NCBI GenBank assembly: GCA_014058105.1
Contig: JACGCM010001504.1
Span: 55,500 to 119,499 of the forward strand
Direction: 5' to 3'
Source: Kingdonia uniflora
Lineage: Eukaryota > Streptophyta > Magnoliopsida > Ranunculales > Circaeasteraceae
Length of the DNA stretch: 64,000 nucleotides
Shown: one piece after another, positions 22,920 through 34,536 of the stretch
Layout of the letters: each line of letters begins with the position of its first letter
Position numbering within the stretch: the stretch's first letter is position 1
Notes under the pieces: generated by a model
Seen by the model: the letters and a program-made list of their open reading frames with translations, nothing else
Database searches by the model: none
What the model was told of the DNA's origin: nothing
Position numbers and translations under genes: made by a program

Positions 22920-24337
22920 TTTGTTTCCATAGTAGGTTAGTTGTGTTGGTTGTTAGCACCTTGACCAAAGTTTGTTCTTCATCTGCTTTTTGTCTATCTA
23001 TCACCGCTTCATGTCGCATTTGTGTCTCTGCCTCTTTAGCCAACTTTTGTTATTCTCGTTCTCTAGTTCTAGCTTTCTTTTATATTATTTTTCTTCTCGC
23101 CCCTCTCACCCCATGCCGAAATCATATTGGTCGTCGTTTCGAATATCTTCTTCCCCCAATAGCCCATTCCCAACTTTGTTACTTCTTTCGCTTTGAATTG
23201 TTTTTACCTGTCCAGACGTACTTTCCCGCAACCATATAGTGATGAATTATCGTCGGTAGAATCTTCCAGAATTGTTAAAGTAGGGGTGGATGTTCGGTAT
23301 TTGTAGAGTTTCCCAGACTATCACTGTAATTTGACTTCCTCGATACATTACGACCGGGATGCTCGATTTAATTAATTTGGGACCATTTTGGTCAACATCC
23401 TAAAATTTTATAAACCGCCCAAAATTGAAATATTTTTCCATACACTTTTTCATACATCTCGTACGCCATTTGGGCCTACTATTCAAGTTTGAAAATATTA
23501 TGAGTGCATTACCTTAACTAGACTATGAAAATAAAGGTAAAATTGAAATACTTACCACGTCGTCCGTTCTGAGACCGATAAATTGTCGGTATTCAAGATG
23601 TTGAAGAATGCCTCTAAAGATCGTATATTCTTTATTAAGCCATTTTTTGTACACACAATTGACGTTGTTATATGATCGCCACATCGATTGGTCCATGTAG
23701 AGCGAATTGAATTGGTCACACACTTTCAATCAAAATCAGGAGGCTTTTTGTTAGTTCCTTATCTTGAAATTTTGAGAAACTTGAGACCAATTGCATGCGA
23801 GGTTTATGAAGCCATCCGCCATCCAATGACTCGCATTCTTGCATTTATCTTTATCAATTGGAACGCTATCATCAACCTCCTCAACATGATTTTCAACCAC
23901 ATTAGGTATTGGTGTCAGTGTCGGTGTCGTCGTCTTCCTTTTAGCTTTTGCCTTCCCTTTTGTACGCATATTACTTGGTACGTGAAGCTTGTATCGGTGG
24001 GATAAATGAACTTCCTCCGCCAAATTATATTTGAGAGGAAAAATATGAATTTCCCGATTGAACATTGAATTGGGAGTATTAGGGTTGGTAGTTAGAGTAA
24101 GAATTGGCTCTTTGGGAATCAAATTGTGAGGGACTAGGAGAGTCGAGTGGTGGGAATAATTGTTGAATGTAGTGATCGCGATATTGAGAAAGATTTGGCC
24201 TTTGTAACAAACTAAATGCGATGAATTGGGAGGGATAGGAGTTAGGTTGTTGGTTTGGATGAGAAGGTTGAGAGTGGCTTTACGAATTGGATTGGGAATT
24301 TGCTTGAGAGCTTGAAGACATGGCATTGCTTTAGCTT
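22920..24337 (-). pseudogene. Myb/trihelix-like ORF1 remnant of a PIF/Harbinger element
   Basis: On the minus strand a Ser/Gln/Asn-rich N-terminus begins near 24323 ('SSSSQANSQSNS', then 'YPSQFIAFSLLQRPNLSQYR'). A middle segment at 23729-23560 ('DQFNSLYMDQSMWRSYNNVN') recalls the DNA-binding trihelix region. The C-terminal part (about 23210-22930) is basic and charged ('RRKII', 'KLAKEAETQMRHEAVIDR'). This order matches the second protein of PIF/Harbinger elements, which helps transposase bind and enter the nucleus. Many stops and frameshifts are present. The assignment is from architecture and short similarity, so it is moderate. The open frame at 24326-23751 is probably not the original frame at its start. 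Confidence 0.5.
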
Positions 24338-24781
24338 GATAGGGTTATTTTCTTGAAGAGAAATAGGGTGTGGGGATTGTTTTATAAGGGAAAAAGAGTT
24401 GTTTTAGACCTAACCGCACAGTTCAGAACTGCGGGGCAAGTAATAGTCGTTGCCACCCTTTGAATATGAGCCATACACGTGGTAACATCACTGTAGTTGG
24501 TCTGCAACATATTTTAGAACTGCGCGGCATATTCAGCCAATCAAAACATGACGCGTGGTATCCCCTTATTGGTTGCCTTTTGCCGTGTAGTTCAGAACTA
24601 CGCGATATGATTATTTTAACAACCCACCATGTGGGTCTCTGAACCGACCTTCAGGGTGGGGTTTTTTGTTGAGAAAATTGCTAGCTATGCAAGACGACCC
24701 AACTGCTGGGTGGCCGGTTTGTAAAAACGAAGGTCGGTTGCCTCCACCTAAGCAACCGACCTTACTGCTGCATATGTGTTC

Positions 24782-26076
24782 TAAGGGCATCTTTGTCAAA
24801 CCTGCTTAATCTTAACTGTCTATCATAGCTTGAAGTCCACCGGGGAATAGATTAAGGTGAATTTTTCTAATTTAGGTAAGCTATGTCACACAAGCACTTT
24901 CAAAACCAGTGTCACCTTAAATGAAGAATGTTGCTCTGGTTACAACTCCAAACCTTCAGGCCATGGGGTAACTAGTGAGGTGGTGGACCATTTTACAGCT
25001 GCCTTGGGATTTGAAGAAGGTGAACTTCCTATGAAATAACTAGGGATGCATTAGATATCTACTAAGTTAAACTATGTTGATTGGTCACCCCTTATTAGCA
25101 GCCTTAGTTCAAGGGAAAAATCCTGGAATCGCTAGATTACTCTTTTACGCTGGTAGATTCCTTGCTAAAGTGATTCTTGTAGGCATACATACTTACTAAA
25201 CTTCTTGTTTTATTCTCCCCCAAAGAGTGATTGAAGATCTCAAAAGCATCTGCAAAAGATATAAAACTTCTTGTTTTATAGTCAGGCCTGGATCTTGACT
25301 ATAAATCTCCTACTGTTAATTGGGTACTATTTGCCACACTTTTGAGGGTGTCCTTGAGGTGAGAAAACTAGGGATGTGTAATACTGCCTCTGTGCTGAGG
25401 CATATCAGGGTATTATTTCTTTTAATAATACCATTTGGGTTATCTGGGTTCAGAATAACTTCATTAAAGGCAGAAATATTGGCAAATCAAGATTCTTAAT
25501 GATTGCTCTTGGTGCTGGACGAAGATCTTAAAGTATAGAACTAAGGCTAGTAGAATTCCTCTACATTTATTTGGCAATGACGATGAGACTTGCTTTTAAG
25601 CGGACTCTTGGTACCCCCTTTTGGGATCTTAGCTCACAAGTTCCCTCAACAACTCCTATACCACTTTGTGTTCCATAGAAAGGCCAAATTGAATCGTCTA
25701 ATATCCAATGGCAATGGGAATGGGAATGACTCTTTATCACCTACTAATACTCTTAAGGGGGTTGCAGCTCATCTTGGGGATGTTACTAACAACCAAACCA
25801 TGCTAATGAGATAGTGTGGAATGCCTTCTTAACTAGTGAATTTAAACTCAAAAGTACCTATGATAAGGGTAAAGTTGTCTAGCACTCTAATTATGTACCT
25901 AGGCACAACTTTCTTGCCTAGATGGCTCTTTACAAAGCTTTGAGAACCCAAGAGAAACTTTGCAAGTGGACTACAGCAAACGATTACAGGTGACCCACCC
26001 TGAAGTTGAGGAGCACATTTTATTTGGCTGTGATTACTTAATATCAGTTTGGGGGAAATTGTTAAAAAAAAAAAAA
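24782..26076 (+). mobile_element. LINE copy A, 3' part (reverse transcriptase C-terminus and zf-RVT)
   Basis: After 5' sequence matching 56222-56360, the copy jumps (internal deletion) to the C-terminal reverse-transcriptase region of a plant L1-type LINE: about 24960-25110 ('FEEGELPMK', 'LISSLSSREKSWN'), 25180-25330, 25380-25640 and a zinc-binding region at about 25890-26060 ('NYVPRHNFLA', 'LYKALRTQEKLCKW', 'LRSTFYLAVIT' in a shifted frame). An A-run at 26064-26076 is the tail. Multiple stops occur. Endonuclease and the catalytic reverse-transcriptase core are missing, so it is dead. Confidence 0.8.
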
Positions 26077-26130
26077 TTAGGCTGTCATAGAACTATCAGC
26101 AATAGGGGCATTAAGATTCAGTAGATTATG

Positions 26131-27898
26131 TAATCCCAAATCGAATTAGAGACTAAGCTTGAAGAAAAATTAACAAATAACAAACGATTTGGCGGGATAA
26201 TTTCTCAATAGGAACTTTTATTGCTCAATTTTAATAGATTACCATGAATTACTCCTAAAACCCCTAAGTTTTAGATTACAACTTGGATCATTTCATATTG
26301 CCTAGCCTTGCCATTTTTAGAAGGTTACAAATTTTCTAGTTACAATATAGGACGAAATCACCCTTAAAATAGCCTAATTTAGAAGTAGACACGACAATTG
26401 TTCGAACGAACCAATAAATCGCTTGAACGACTTCCCCAATTAAGGCTGAAAACTGAAGCTGAACCTTTGGTATTCTCGGTACCCAGAGTCATTCGAACAA
26501 CTCCAAGTCTCGTTTGAACGACAAACCAAAATAAACCTAGAACACGAGGCAGAAGATTTGCTTCTTCTTGTCTTCGACTCGTTCGAATGGCTCCAAAGCC
26601 CGTTCGAATGACCTTGGCAAATATACCCAGAATCAACAACAGAACTTTGACTTGACTTTCCTTCTATCTCATTTGAATGGCTCCATGGTTCGATCAAACG
26701 ACTTCGCGTCTTTTAAGAGGTTTAATATCTAGATCCTCCTGGATCATGACTCCCTCCCTTTAGGAGCCTTGATCTCATGCTCATGATAGAACTGAAGATG
26801 AGGGAAAGCGGTCGTACCCATTTCCCTGTTGTATACCACTTTGACTTGTTGGGTAGTTGACATTTCTTCCCAACTCTAAACGACACAATACTTCCCTGTC
26901 CTATAGTAGTAACCTTCATCTCTATAATATTATCCTCCTGCAACGGATCTTCTATTTTTATCATAAGTCATCAATTGATGGTAGGTGAGTATCGATTGTA
27001 GAGTCATCATCTAGGAGAGGCGGCTCAAAGAATTTCAAATGCTCGGCATTAATCGCCGAATACATCTTCATAAATGGTGGCTAATCCAATTGGAATGCGT
27101 TGTCACCAATCTTCTTGAGTATTGTAAACGGACCATAATGGATAGGCTTGAACTTCTTACCTTCTCCCTTTAGTAGTCTCATACCCCAAATACAACCAAA
27201 CTAAATCGCCCCCTTGAACAGTACATTCGACCTGATACTTGTTATGTCGAGCCTTGAACAGTACATTCGACCTGATACTTCTTCAATTGTTCTTCAACTG
27301 CCTTATGAACCATACTTATTTTGTTAATGAAATGATGAGCTTTAACTTGTTCCTCTTCCTCTTCCTCCTTCCTTGACATTTTTTTATGACCAAGACTAAA
27401 GGCTATAGCAAAGGGGCTTTGAGGCAAGTACCTAAGACAAACTTTAAACAAAGACTTTCAAGTGGAACCCTGAATTGCCAGGTTAAAAGCAAATTAAAGA
27501 TACAGTAAACTCTCATCCCAAGTTTTAGGATGTTTAGAATATAATCCCCGTAATAAATGAACCAAATGTGATTGACTACCTTTGTTTGTTCATCAATCTA
27601 CGGATAAAACGTGGCACTTCTCTTTAACTTAGTGTCCATCATCCCCCATAACGATCTCCATAAATGCCCCATAAAATGGTTATCCCTATCAAAAATAATA
27701 GAAAAATGGAGCCTAAAAAACCTCCAAATGTATTTCAAAAATAATCGCGTTCCCTGGTTATTTTCTTTTGACAGGGAATAAGAACTATCATCTTATTGAA
27801 TCGATCTGCCACCACAAACAGATAATCATTATTGCACTTGATCATGGGAAAACCGCCCATAAAATCCATCGATATCCTCTCCCAAGGTCGGCTAGTAC
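26131..27898 (-). mobile_element. Older Ty3/gypsy element, 3' portion (interrupted by a younger copy)
   Basis: The LTR at 26131-26746 starts TAATCCCAAATCG and ends CTCCTGGATCA (plus strand), as in the younger element, with TTCGAA-type boxes at about 26400-26700. A purine tract (AAAGGGAGGGAG on the minus strand) abuts it at 26747. The interior to 27898 parallels 28417-29540 of the younger element: the integrase C-terminal region and polyprotein tail on the minus strand. It carries more stops and indels, including a repeated 'gaacagtacattcgacctg' unit at about 27214-27280. The reading is cut at 27894-27898 by insertion of the younger element and resumes at 33478. Confidence 0.8.
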
Positions 27899-28416
27899 TA
27901 ATTCCCAATACGATTGAGAAACCTGTGTTAGTAGAGAAATACGAAGAACACCAATCGGTTTGGAAAATAGAGAATTCAATTACTCAAAAATGAAGTAATT
28001 ACAGGAAGAATAACTCTCAAACCCTAGGTTTTCTCAGAACTCTTTCAGATCTAACATAACCTAGAATATAACCTAAGTTCGCTTTATATACTAGGGAGCT
28101 CAAAATTTCAAAATAAAACACATCTCGAGGTAAATCAACGCTTGAGAAGCAAAACACCGCTAAAGTCGTTCGAACGACTTTACGCCTAATTGGTCTAAAC
28201 CCTAGAAAAGTGGACCAACTCGTCCGAACGAAAATATGCATCTGGGCCAAATTCCAGAAGGCATGACAACTCATTCGAATGACACTGAAAGTTGTTCGAA
28301 CGAAATATGGCTCTGGGCCAAAATTTCAGCGAACATGTCAACTCGTTCGAACGACACTCCAACTCATTCGAACGACATTGATAATTTTTCAAAACATACT
28401 AGATCCTCCTGGATCA
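27899..28416 (-). repeat. 3' LTR of the younger gypsy element
   Basis: 518 bp, with five or six GTTCGAAC-type boxes at about 28163-28376 separated by 'ctctgggccaaa' units. It lacks a stretch of about 33 bp present in the 5' LTR near 33190-33215. Confidence 0.9.
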
Positions 28417-30047
28417 TGGCTCCCCCCTTTAGGAGCCTTGAGCTCCTGCTCAAGCTAGAACTGGAGATGTGGGAATGCGACGATACCCAATTCCCTACTG
28501 TACCACTTCGACTTACTCGGTAGCCGACCCTTCTTCCCAACTCAGAACGAATCAATAGCACCCTGTCTTGTAGTATGAACATCCGCTCTAGAATACCATC
28601 CTCCGGCAATGGATCTTCCCTTTCCATCTATAAGTTATCAACTGACGGTAGGTGAGTATCGATTGCAGAGTCGTCATCCCAAAGAGACGGCTCAAGCAGC
28701 TTCAAATGTTCGGCATTAATCACCGAATACATCATCATGAAAGGTAGAAAATCCAGCTAGAATGCATTGTTACCAATCTTCTTGAGTATCAAAAATAGCC
28801 CATAACGGATCGTTTGAGCTTCTTACCTTCTCTCATAAGCCATTCCTTACCCAAATGCAACCAAACGAGGTTCCCTCAAGAAAAGTACACTCAACCCTAT
28901 GTTTGTCGTGGCGAGCCTTATACTTCGCTTGAGTCTTCTTCAACTGAGCTTCAACCACCTCAAGAACCTTGCTGATCTTCTCAATGAAATGTTGAGCTTT
29001 AACCTGCTTCTCTTCCTCCTTCCCTGACACCGTCTTATCGCCAAGACTAAACACCAAATCAAAAGGGCTTTGTGGCAAGTACCCTAAACAAACTTCAAAA
29101 GGAGACTTCAACGTGGAACCATGAATCGCCCGGTTGAATGCAAACTGAAGATATGGCAGACTCTCATCCCAAGTCTTAGGATGCTTAGAATGGAATCCCC
29201 GCAATATGTACCAAAGTGCGGTTAACGACCTCTGTTTGCCCGTCTGTCTGCGGATGAAAAACGGTACTTCTCTTTAACTTAGTGTCCATCATCCCCCATA
29301 ACGATCTCCAGAAATGCCCCAAAAAATGACTATCCCTATCAGAAACAATACAAGAAGGGAGCACGAAGTACCTCCTGACGTCACTAAAAAAAAATGCGCT
29401 GCTTCTTCCCCTGTGACGGTCTTCTGGCATGGAATAAGAACAATCATCTTGCTAAATCGATCCACCACCATAAACAAATAGTCATTCTTACACCTGGTCA
29501 TGGGCAAAACACCCATAAAATCCATCAAAATACACCCCAAGGTTGACTAGGAACTGGCAATGGTAAGTACAGTCCTATCATCTAATTGGAAGGTTTTAAA
29601 GTTATGCATAACACGCAACCACGAACCACGCGAGCAACATCCACCTGCATCTTCGGCCAATAGACGAAACACCGCAAATTCAAAAAAGTCTTCTCAACCC
29701 CGAAATGTCATGCCACCCCGGGAACAATGTGCCTCTCGAATCCACTGTAAATGGTCTCCACCCTCAGGAATACATAGTAGATAGCCCCTGTAAATCAAAC
29801 CATCCTTCAGAACATACTCGAACGTCTTGCCCTATAACAACTTCTCGTGAATCACATTAAGCTCTTTGTCATCGTCATACCCTAAAATGTACTCAGAAGG
29901 AACAATCGGCTGGATCTGCATAGCTACCAACAAAGCATAAATAGTTGGTAATGGGGGTCGAGATAACATATCAGCCATCTTGTTGTCCACTCCTTTCTTA
30001 TACTTGATCAATACGGTAAACTGCTGAAGGTACGACATCCACTTCAT
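28417..30047 (-). pseudogene. Gypsy pol 3' part: RNase H tail, integrase, C-terminal region
   Basis: On the minus strand the RNase H end and spacer lie at 30047-29832 ('QFTVLIKYKKGVDNKMADML'). The integrase core runs at 29540-28990 ('GCILMDFMGVLPMT', '[15 protein letters not shown]', '[16 protein letters not shown]'), with the first two Asp and the final Glu-type region visible across two frames. A GPF/Y-like tail follows at 29204-28833 ('SPFEVCLGYLPQSP'). Integrase inserts the cDNA copy. At least two frameshifts break it. A further open piece at 28627-28364 reads into the LTR boundary. Confidence 0.85.
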
Positions 30048-30335
30048 ATGGCGAGCTTGCTGAAGCTTGGACTGCGTAGATAAGAACTGTAACGGTTTGT
30101 GATCAGAATGTACAACAACCTCCTTCCCAAATAAGTAACTCCGTTAATGCTTAACTGATTGATATAGCTGCTGCAAATTAGGCAATGCTAACATTGCTGC
30201 ATCTGTAATCATCCGCTTCAGTAATAGAAAAGTCTTCCCATGGTGATCTTCCCACACAAGCTGCACCCCGGTCTTCATCAAAGAATGCAATGGTTCGGCT
30301 ATTTGTGAAAAATGGCAAATAAATTTTTGTAAGTA

Positions 30336-31354
30336 CTAACAAGAACCCATAAAACTCCTCACTTCCGTCACTGTGCGGGGTCTAGGCCAATTAGTAATGA
30401 CCGAGACCTTCTCTGGATCGACCTTAAGCTCGCCACCACCAATAATAAAACCCAAATATACTAGCTCCGTTTCCCAAACTCGCACTTCTTCCCGTTCAGA
30501 AAAAGCTGTTGTGATCGCAACATGCCTAACACTTTGCGTAAATGCCCAAGATGCTCCTCCCATGTACGACTATATATCAAGATATCATCCAAATATACAA
30601 TCACAAAATTATCAATAAACGCACGAAGTACCTCATTCATTAGCCGCATAAACGTCGTCGGAGCATTGCATAACCCAAAAGGCATCACCAACCACTCAAA
30701 TAAGCCCTGTTTGGTCTTGAACACTGTCTTCCAAGTATCCTCCACCTAGATTTGAACTTGATGGTAACTCAACTTAAGATCCAACTTGGTGAAAATCGAT
30801 TCGTCTGCAACTCATCTAAAAGCTCATCAATCTGTAAAAGCGGATAATAATTCTTTACCGTGATCTTGTTCAACGCCCGATAATCCACACATCCTCCAAG
30901 ACCCATCCTTCTTCGGCACCAGTAACACCGGCGAACCACAAAGTGAGTAACTTGGATTAATAACTCATTGGTCCAGGAGTTCATCTACCTATTTCTTGAT
31001 CTTATCAGACTCTGTAATAGAAGTCCTATATAACCCAATATTGGGTAGTGGCTCACCATTCACCAAGGTGATATCATGCTCTACGTCCCTCTTGTGCGGC
31101 ATCCTTTCCATGCCCAGAAACAAGTCTTCATACTCCTCTTCCAACTCTCCCATATCGGTTTGTTGCTTAGGAGACATTGCCAAAGTAGACAATACTGTAG
31201 CCGACGGACCCTCGTGAACCGGTCGTACCAGCAACAAAACAAATTTACCGCTCGCATTAACCAACCTCTTCGCCTGAGTCGCCGTTACCAAATTACTAGT
31301 AGTGATATGTTCCTTGCACGCATTAATATGAAACTCAGTCCCATCCTTCACCAA
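30336..31354 (-). pseudogene. Gypsy reverse transcriptase and start of RNase H
   Basis: Reverse transcriptase copies the element RNA. Motifs in order on the minus strand: linker 'DITLVNGEPLPN' (about 31115), '[12 protein letters not shown]' (about 30875), '[18 protein letters not shown]' (about 30660), the catalytic '[19 protein letters not shown]' (about 30590), and 'VYLGFIIGGGELKVDPEKV' (about 30450). The first and second metal-binding Asp are present. The pieces are in different frames with stops between, so the enzyme is not produced intact. Confidence 0.9.
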
Positions 31355-31530
31355 ACGATACTTGCGAGCACAACGGTAAAGGATTGTATCTCAATCCCAA
31401 AGGTAGGGCTACCCAAGATGACTTGACACACGTCCAACAGAACCACCTCATATATGACTTTGTCAATAAACTTCTCAGTAATCGCAAACTTGAACGTACA
31501 CTGCTTAGTGATCTTCAACTCCGCGTCTTT

Positions 31531-31944
31531 CTAAATCCAACCCAAGCCATACGCCTTAGGATGAGCCAAAGTAGCCAAACCCATCATCTTTACCATCGCC
31601 TCAGAAATTAAATTCTCCTGGCTACTCGAATCAATAATGGCCTCGACTAAGCTCTGCTTCACTTGAATGCTGGCAAAGAAAATCTCTTCCCGACTCGCCT
31701 CGTCGATAACTAGAGGTTGCTTTAACATTAAAGTAAGCTTAAGATTTGGCTTATCTAAATCTGGAAGATCCACAATCACTGCAGCCAATACACGTTTCTC
31801 TTTCTTTCCCTTCTCCTCCTTCGGCCGAAGCTCTGGGTGAAGTTTATAACATCTATCTGAATTGTGCCCAGTAGCCTTGCAATGACTACAGATAGTCCCT
31901 ATGAATTGAAGAACTCTCTCTTTTGGACACCCTTTTCTGATCAA
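31531..31944 (-). pseudogene. Gypsy zinc knuckle and protease region
   Basis: A Cys/His knuckle (CSHCKATGHNSDRCY, about 31890-31846) typical of nucleocapsid is followed by a Lys/Glu-rich linker. The protease-like segment at about 31670-31580 ('SLVEAIIDSSSQENLISEAM') has Asp-Ser-Ser where the family usually has Asp-Ser/Thr-Gly, a possible active-site change. Confidence 0.8.
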
Positions 31945-32178
31945 ACTTCCAATTAGCCTTGTAGCCCGACTTGTTCTTGTCGTCTTTCTTGTCGCTCTTC
32001 AGGTACTTGCCTTCAATGGCAATTGCTTTAACGGTAGCGTCCTCGATATTTTCCACCTTGAAGAGCTTTAATTTTCTTCTAATGGACTCGATAAAACTTT
32101 CGTATACTTCATGAACACGTCGTACTCATCCACGTCAACATCCAAAACTAGCATTTGGTTATAAAATTTTGTAGTGAA

Positions 32179-32871
32179 TTATCGTGCGGATTGCCCAAAA
32201 TTTTGGCGCAAATTGTACCATTTATACCACCGCGCCTGTTCATACCCAATTAGATAAAATTGTTTCCTCACCAAAACTTTAAATTCCTTCCAACTCAGAC
32301 TTCCGACATCATGCCGTTTCCGATAGGATTTCCACCACATTAGTGAATAACTTGTGAATTTCAAAGAAGAAAAGCAAATCTTCTGAGCGTTTGAATATTC
32401 ATCAATGGAAAAATAGGTTTCCAACCCATCTAACCAATTATCTAATTTCTCAGCATCGACGGAACCATCGAAAACTAGAATCTTAATCTTAAAGACAATA
32501 CGAAGATTACGCAAAAGATTTGTTGACTTACTAGAACCTGGGTGCTCCTTGACGGAATTGGCATCACTAGAATCATCGAATACCGAAATGTCCTCGTCAC
32601 CATCCACCTCCATAACCCCTTTCTTTTTTGAATAACTTCGCCGATTTTCCAAAATGGAACCCAACGCGAGGTTTGTGAGACGTAATTGATCGACTAACTC
32701 CCCTATAGTAAAAGTTAGGGTGGAAACTATCGTTTCCAAAACCTTGAGTCTCCCGTTGGGATCGCCCATCTCCAAATCATCATTCTTCTTCGAATTAAGT
32801 TTACGATGGATCTTCAACGGACTCACGAGCTTCCCCTTCGCTTGCTTGAGACGGTCACGTATAAAGACCAT
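32179..32871 (-). pseudogene. Gypsy gag (capsid) N-terminal part
   Basis: A 230-residue open frame begins 49 bp after the 5' LTR. It holds a basic N-terminus, an acidic Ser/Asp stretch (about residues 85-105) and the retrotransposon gag signature 'LDNWLDGLETYF ... MWWKSYRKRH ... FKVLVRKQFY'. It ends at a stop before the zinc knuckle at 31944, so the gag frame is interrupted. Confidence 0.85.
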
Positions 32872-32919
32872 AAACCATAATCAATCCCCGATGATCGTAA
32901 CTGGAAAATTGATACCACT

Positions 32920-33477
32920 TAATCCACAATACGATTGAGAAGCCTGCGTTAGTAGAGAAATACGAAGAACACCAATTGGTTTGGAAAATAGAGAATTCAA
33001 TTACTCAAGAACGAAGTAATTACGGGAAGAAAAACTCTCAAACCCTAGGTTCTCTCAAAACTCTTTCAGATCAAACATAACCTAGAAAATAACCTAAGTT
33101 CCCTTTATATACTAGGGAACTCAAAATTACAAAATAGAATGCATCTCGAGGTAAATCAACGCTTGAGAAACAAAGTACCGCCAAAGTCGTTAGAACGAAC
33201 TAGGGAGTCGTTCGAACGACTTTACGCCTAATTGTTCTAAACCATAGAAAAGTAGACCAACTCGTTCGAACAAAACCAAACTCGTTCAAACAAAAATATG
33301 CCTCTGGGCCAAATTCAGAGGACATGACAACTCCTTCGAACGACACTGAAAGCTGTTTAAACAAAATATGGCTCTGGGCCAAAATTCCAGCGAACATGTC
33401 AACTCGTTCGAACGATACTCTAACTCATTCGAATGACATTGACAATTCTTTAAAACATACTAGATCCTCCTGGATCA
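32920..33477 (-). repeat. 5' LTR of the younger gypsy element
   Basis: 558 bp. It begins (minus strand) TGATCCAGGAGGATC and ends GGATTA, two bases before primer site TGGTATCA. It contains GTTCGAAC-type boxes at about 33188-33430. Confidence 0.9.
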
Positions 33478-33790
33478 AGTACTAGTAATGGTAAGTACAG
33501 TCCCCACTTACGATTGAAAGGCTTCGATGTGTTGGATAGAATGCAGCCATGAACTACACAAGCAACATTCACCTGCATTTTCGGCTAATAAATATGACAC
33601 CTTAAATTTAAAAGAGTCTTCTCAACCCTGAAATAACTTACAACCTGGGAGCAATGAGCCTCTTTAATCCAATGCAAACGTGAGTGCATGACTTTAAAAT
33701 TTCAATGTCAAAAAATAGATTTACTAAGCATCTGAATATTCCTACAGTAAAAAATAGGTCTCTAACCTCGTTTAGTGCTAAGCCTTTGGA
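33478..33790 (-). mobile_element. Older gypsy element, continuation right of the nested copy
   Basis: 33478-33690 parallels the segment at 29560-29740 of the younger element ('aatggtaagtacagtcc', 'caacattcacctgcat'). Then, with an internal deletion, 33695-33775 parallels gag around 32340-32430 ('catctgaatattcctacagt', 'aaaaataggt'). The 5' LTR of the older element is not found beyond this. Confidence 0.7.
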
Positions 33791-34345
33791 GTTAAATTTT
33801 ATGGGTTAACAATCCTCAAAAATTGTTAAGTGGTTAAAAGCCCATGAAACAGAAAAGCTCTATGTTTTGTGAAATAAGGGTTAATGAAAAACAACATTGT
33901 AAGGGGATTCATAATGTTTCTTGGTGTTGTTTTTAAGTCTTGGCAATCGAGTTTTGTTTATAACATAAACAACATTTCTATTGTTTCTCCATAGGGCAGA
34001 TTCATAATGTCCAGATGGCAAATAATTGGAGCAAAATTGAACTAAGCCAAATTGTAGTTAGTTCATGGAAAATATAATAATGATAGAAATCCTATGTCTT
34101 GGTTTAGGGAGGACTATTGAACCATTTCAAGTTCTTCTCATAGGTCTGTCTTTGATCCACTTATTTTTTTCCAGCATTAGTTAGGACCGATTCAATTTGC
34201 TCGTTTTCGAAGTAGTCATCAGGATCTCTTTGTTAATTATAAATAGGTGTTTAATATTGAAAATGTTACTTGAAAGTCTTTACATCCCTTATTGATAAAT
34301 ATCCTACTCTAATAAAAAATCAAAGAGGGAAGTCTAATATTAAAG
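33791..34345. other. Intergenic or degraded element sequence
   Basis: No gene or repeat boundary recognised. Confidence 0.35.
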
Positions 34346-34536
34346 GAATGTTGAGTGGGGTATCGACGACACTTAATAGTGGACAATCATATTGAGTTTT
34401 AAGACAAGTAGGTAGAATACCCGTGCCCCGCACGACTATTAAGGTATGAACATGAATTATGTTCGTGGAAGTTCATCAAAGTTCGTGGGATGAGCAAGAA
34501 TCGAAGATGAAAGGAAAATAGGAATTTTCAATGCTA

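Larger units (their letters stand above)
21158..24781 (+). mobile_element. PIF/Harbinger-like element carrying PMD and Myb-like ORF1 remnants
   Basis: The left end GAGCATAAGCAACAGTAAGG and the inverted right end GAACACATATGCAGCAGTAAGG are similar, with further sub-terminal similarity. The flanks are TAA (21155-21157 and 24782-24784), the TAA/TTA duplication typical of PIF/Harbinger. LINE copy B at 56222-56224 shows the uninterrupted sequence with one TAA. The interior has two converging coding remnants: a plant mobile domain gene on the plus strand and, on the minus strand, a protein resembling the Myb/trihelix ORF1 of PIF elements. The DDE transposase expected in PIF elements is not seen. 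A MULE reading with a 9-bp duplication (TAAGAGCAT / TAAGGGCAT) is possible but less consistent with the ends. Confidence 0.75.
27899..33477 (-). mobile_element. Ty3/gypsy LTR retrotransposon, 5.58 kb, inserted in a related element
   Basis: Its two LTRs, 27899-28416 and 32920-33477, are closely similar. The flanks are AGTAC (27894-27898) and AGTAC (33478-33482), a perfect 5-bp target duplication. The primer site TGGTATCA (minus strand, 32917-32910) lies two bases inside the 5' LTR. A polypurine tract (AAAGGGGGGAG) precedes the 3' LTR at 28417-28430. Minus-strand order is gag, zinc knuckle, protease, reverse transcriptase, RNase H, integrase, as in Ty3/gypsy. Stops and frameshifts split the polyprotein into about ten open pieces, so it is not autonomous now. 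The duplicated flank proves that it landed inside the older element. Confidence 0.93.

Noticed and set aside
23751..24326. 191-residue minus-strand ORF as an intact gene
   Set aside because: Its Leu/Pro/Thr-rich reading has no family pattern; an alternative frame at the same place gives the Ser/Gln/Asn-rich ORF1 start. Called as part of a remnant instead.
21155..24790. 9-bp duplication TAAGAGCAT/TAAGGGCAT indicating a MULE
   Set aside because: The last six bases on the left are better explained as the inverted end GAGCAT. The ORF1-like gene and TAA flank fit PIF/Harbinger. Kept only as an alternative.
34405..34445. Helitron-like hairpin 'cgtgccccgcacg'
   Set aside because: No CTRRT follows in either orientation at the required spacing.
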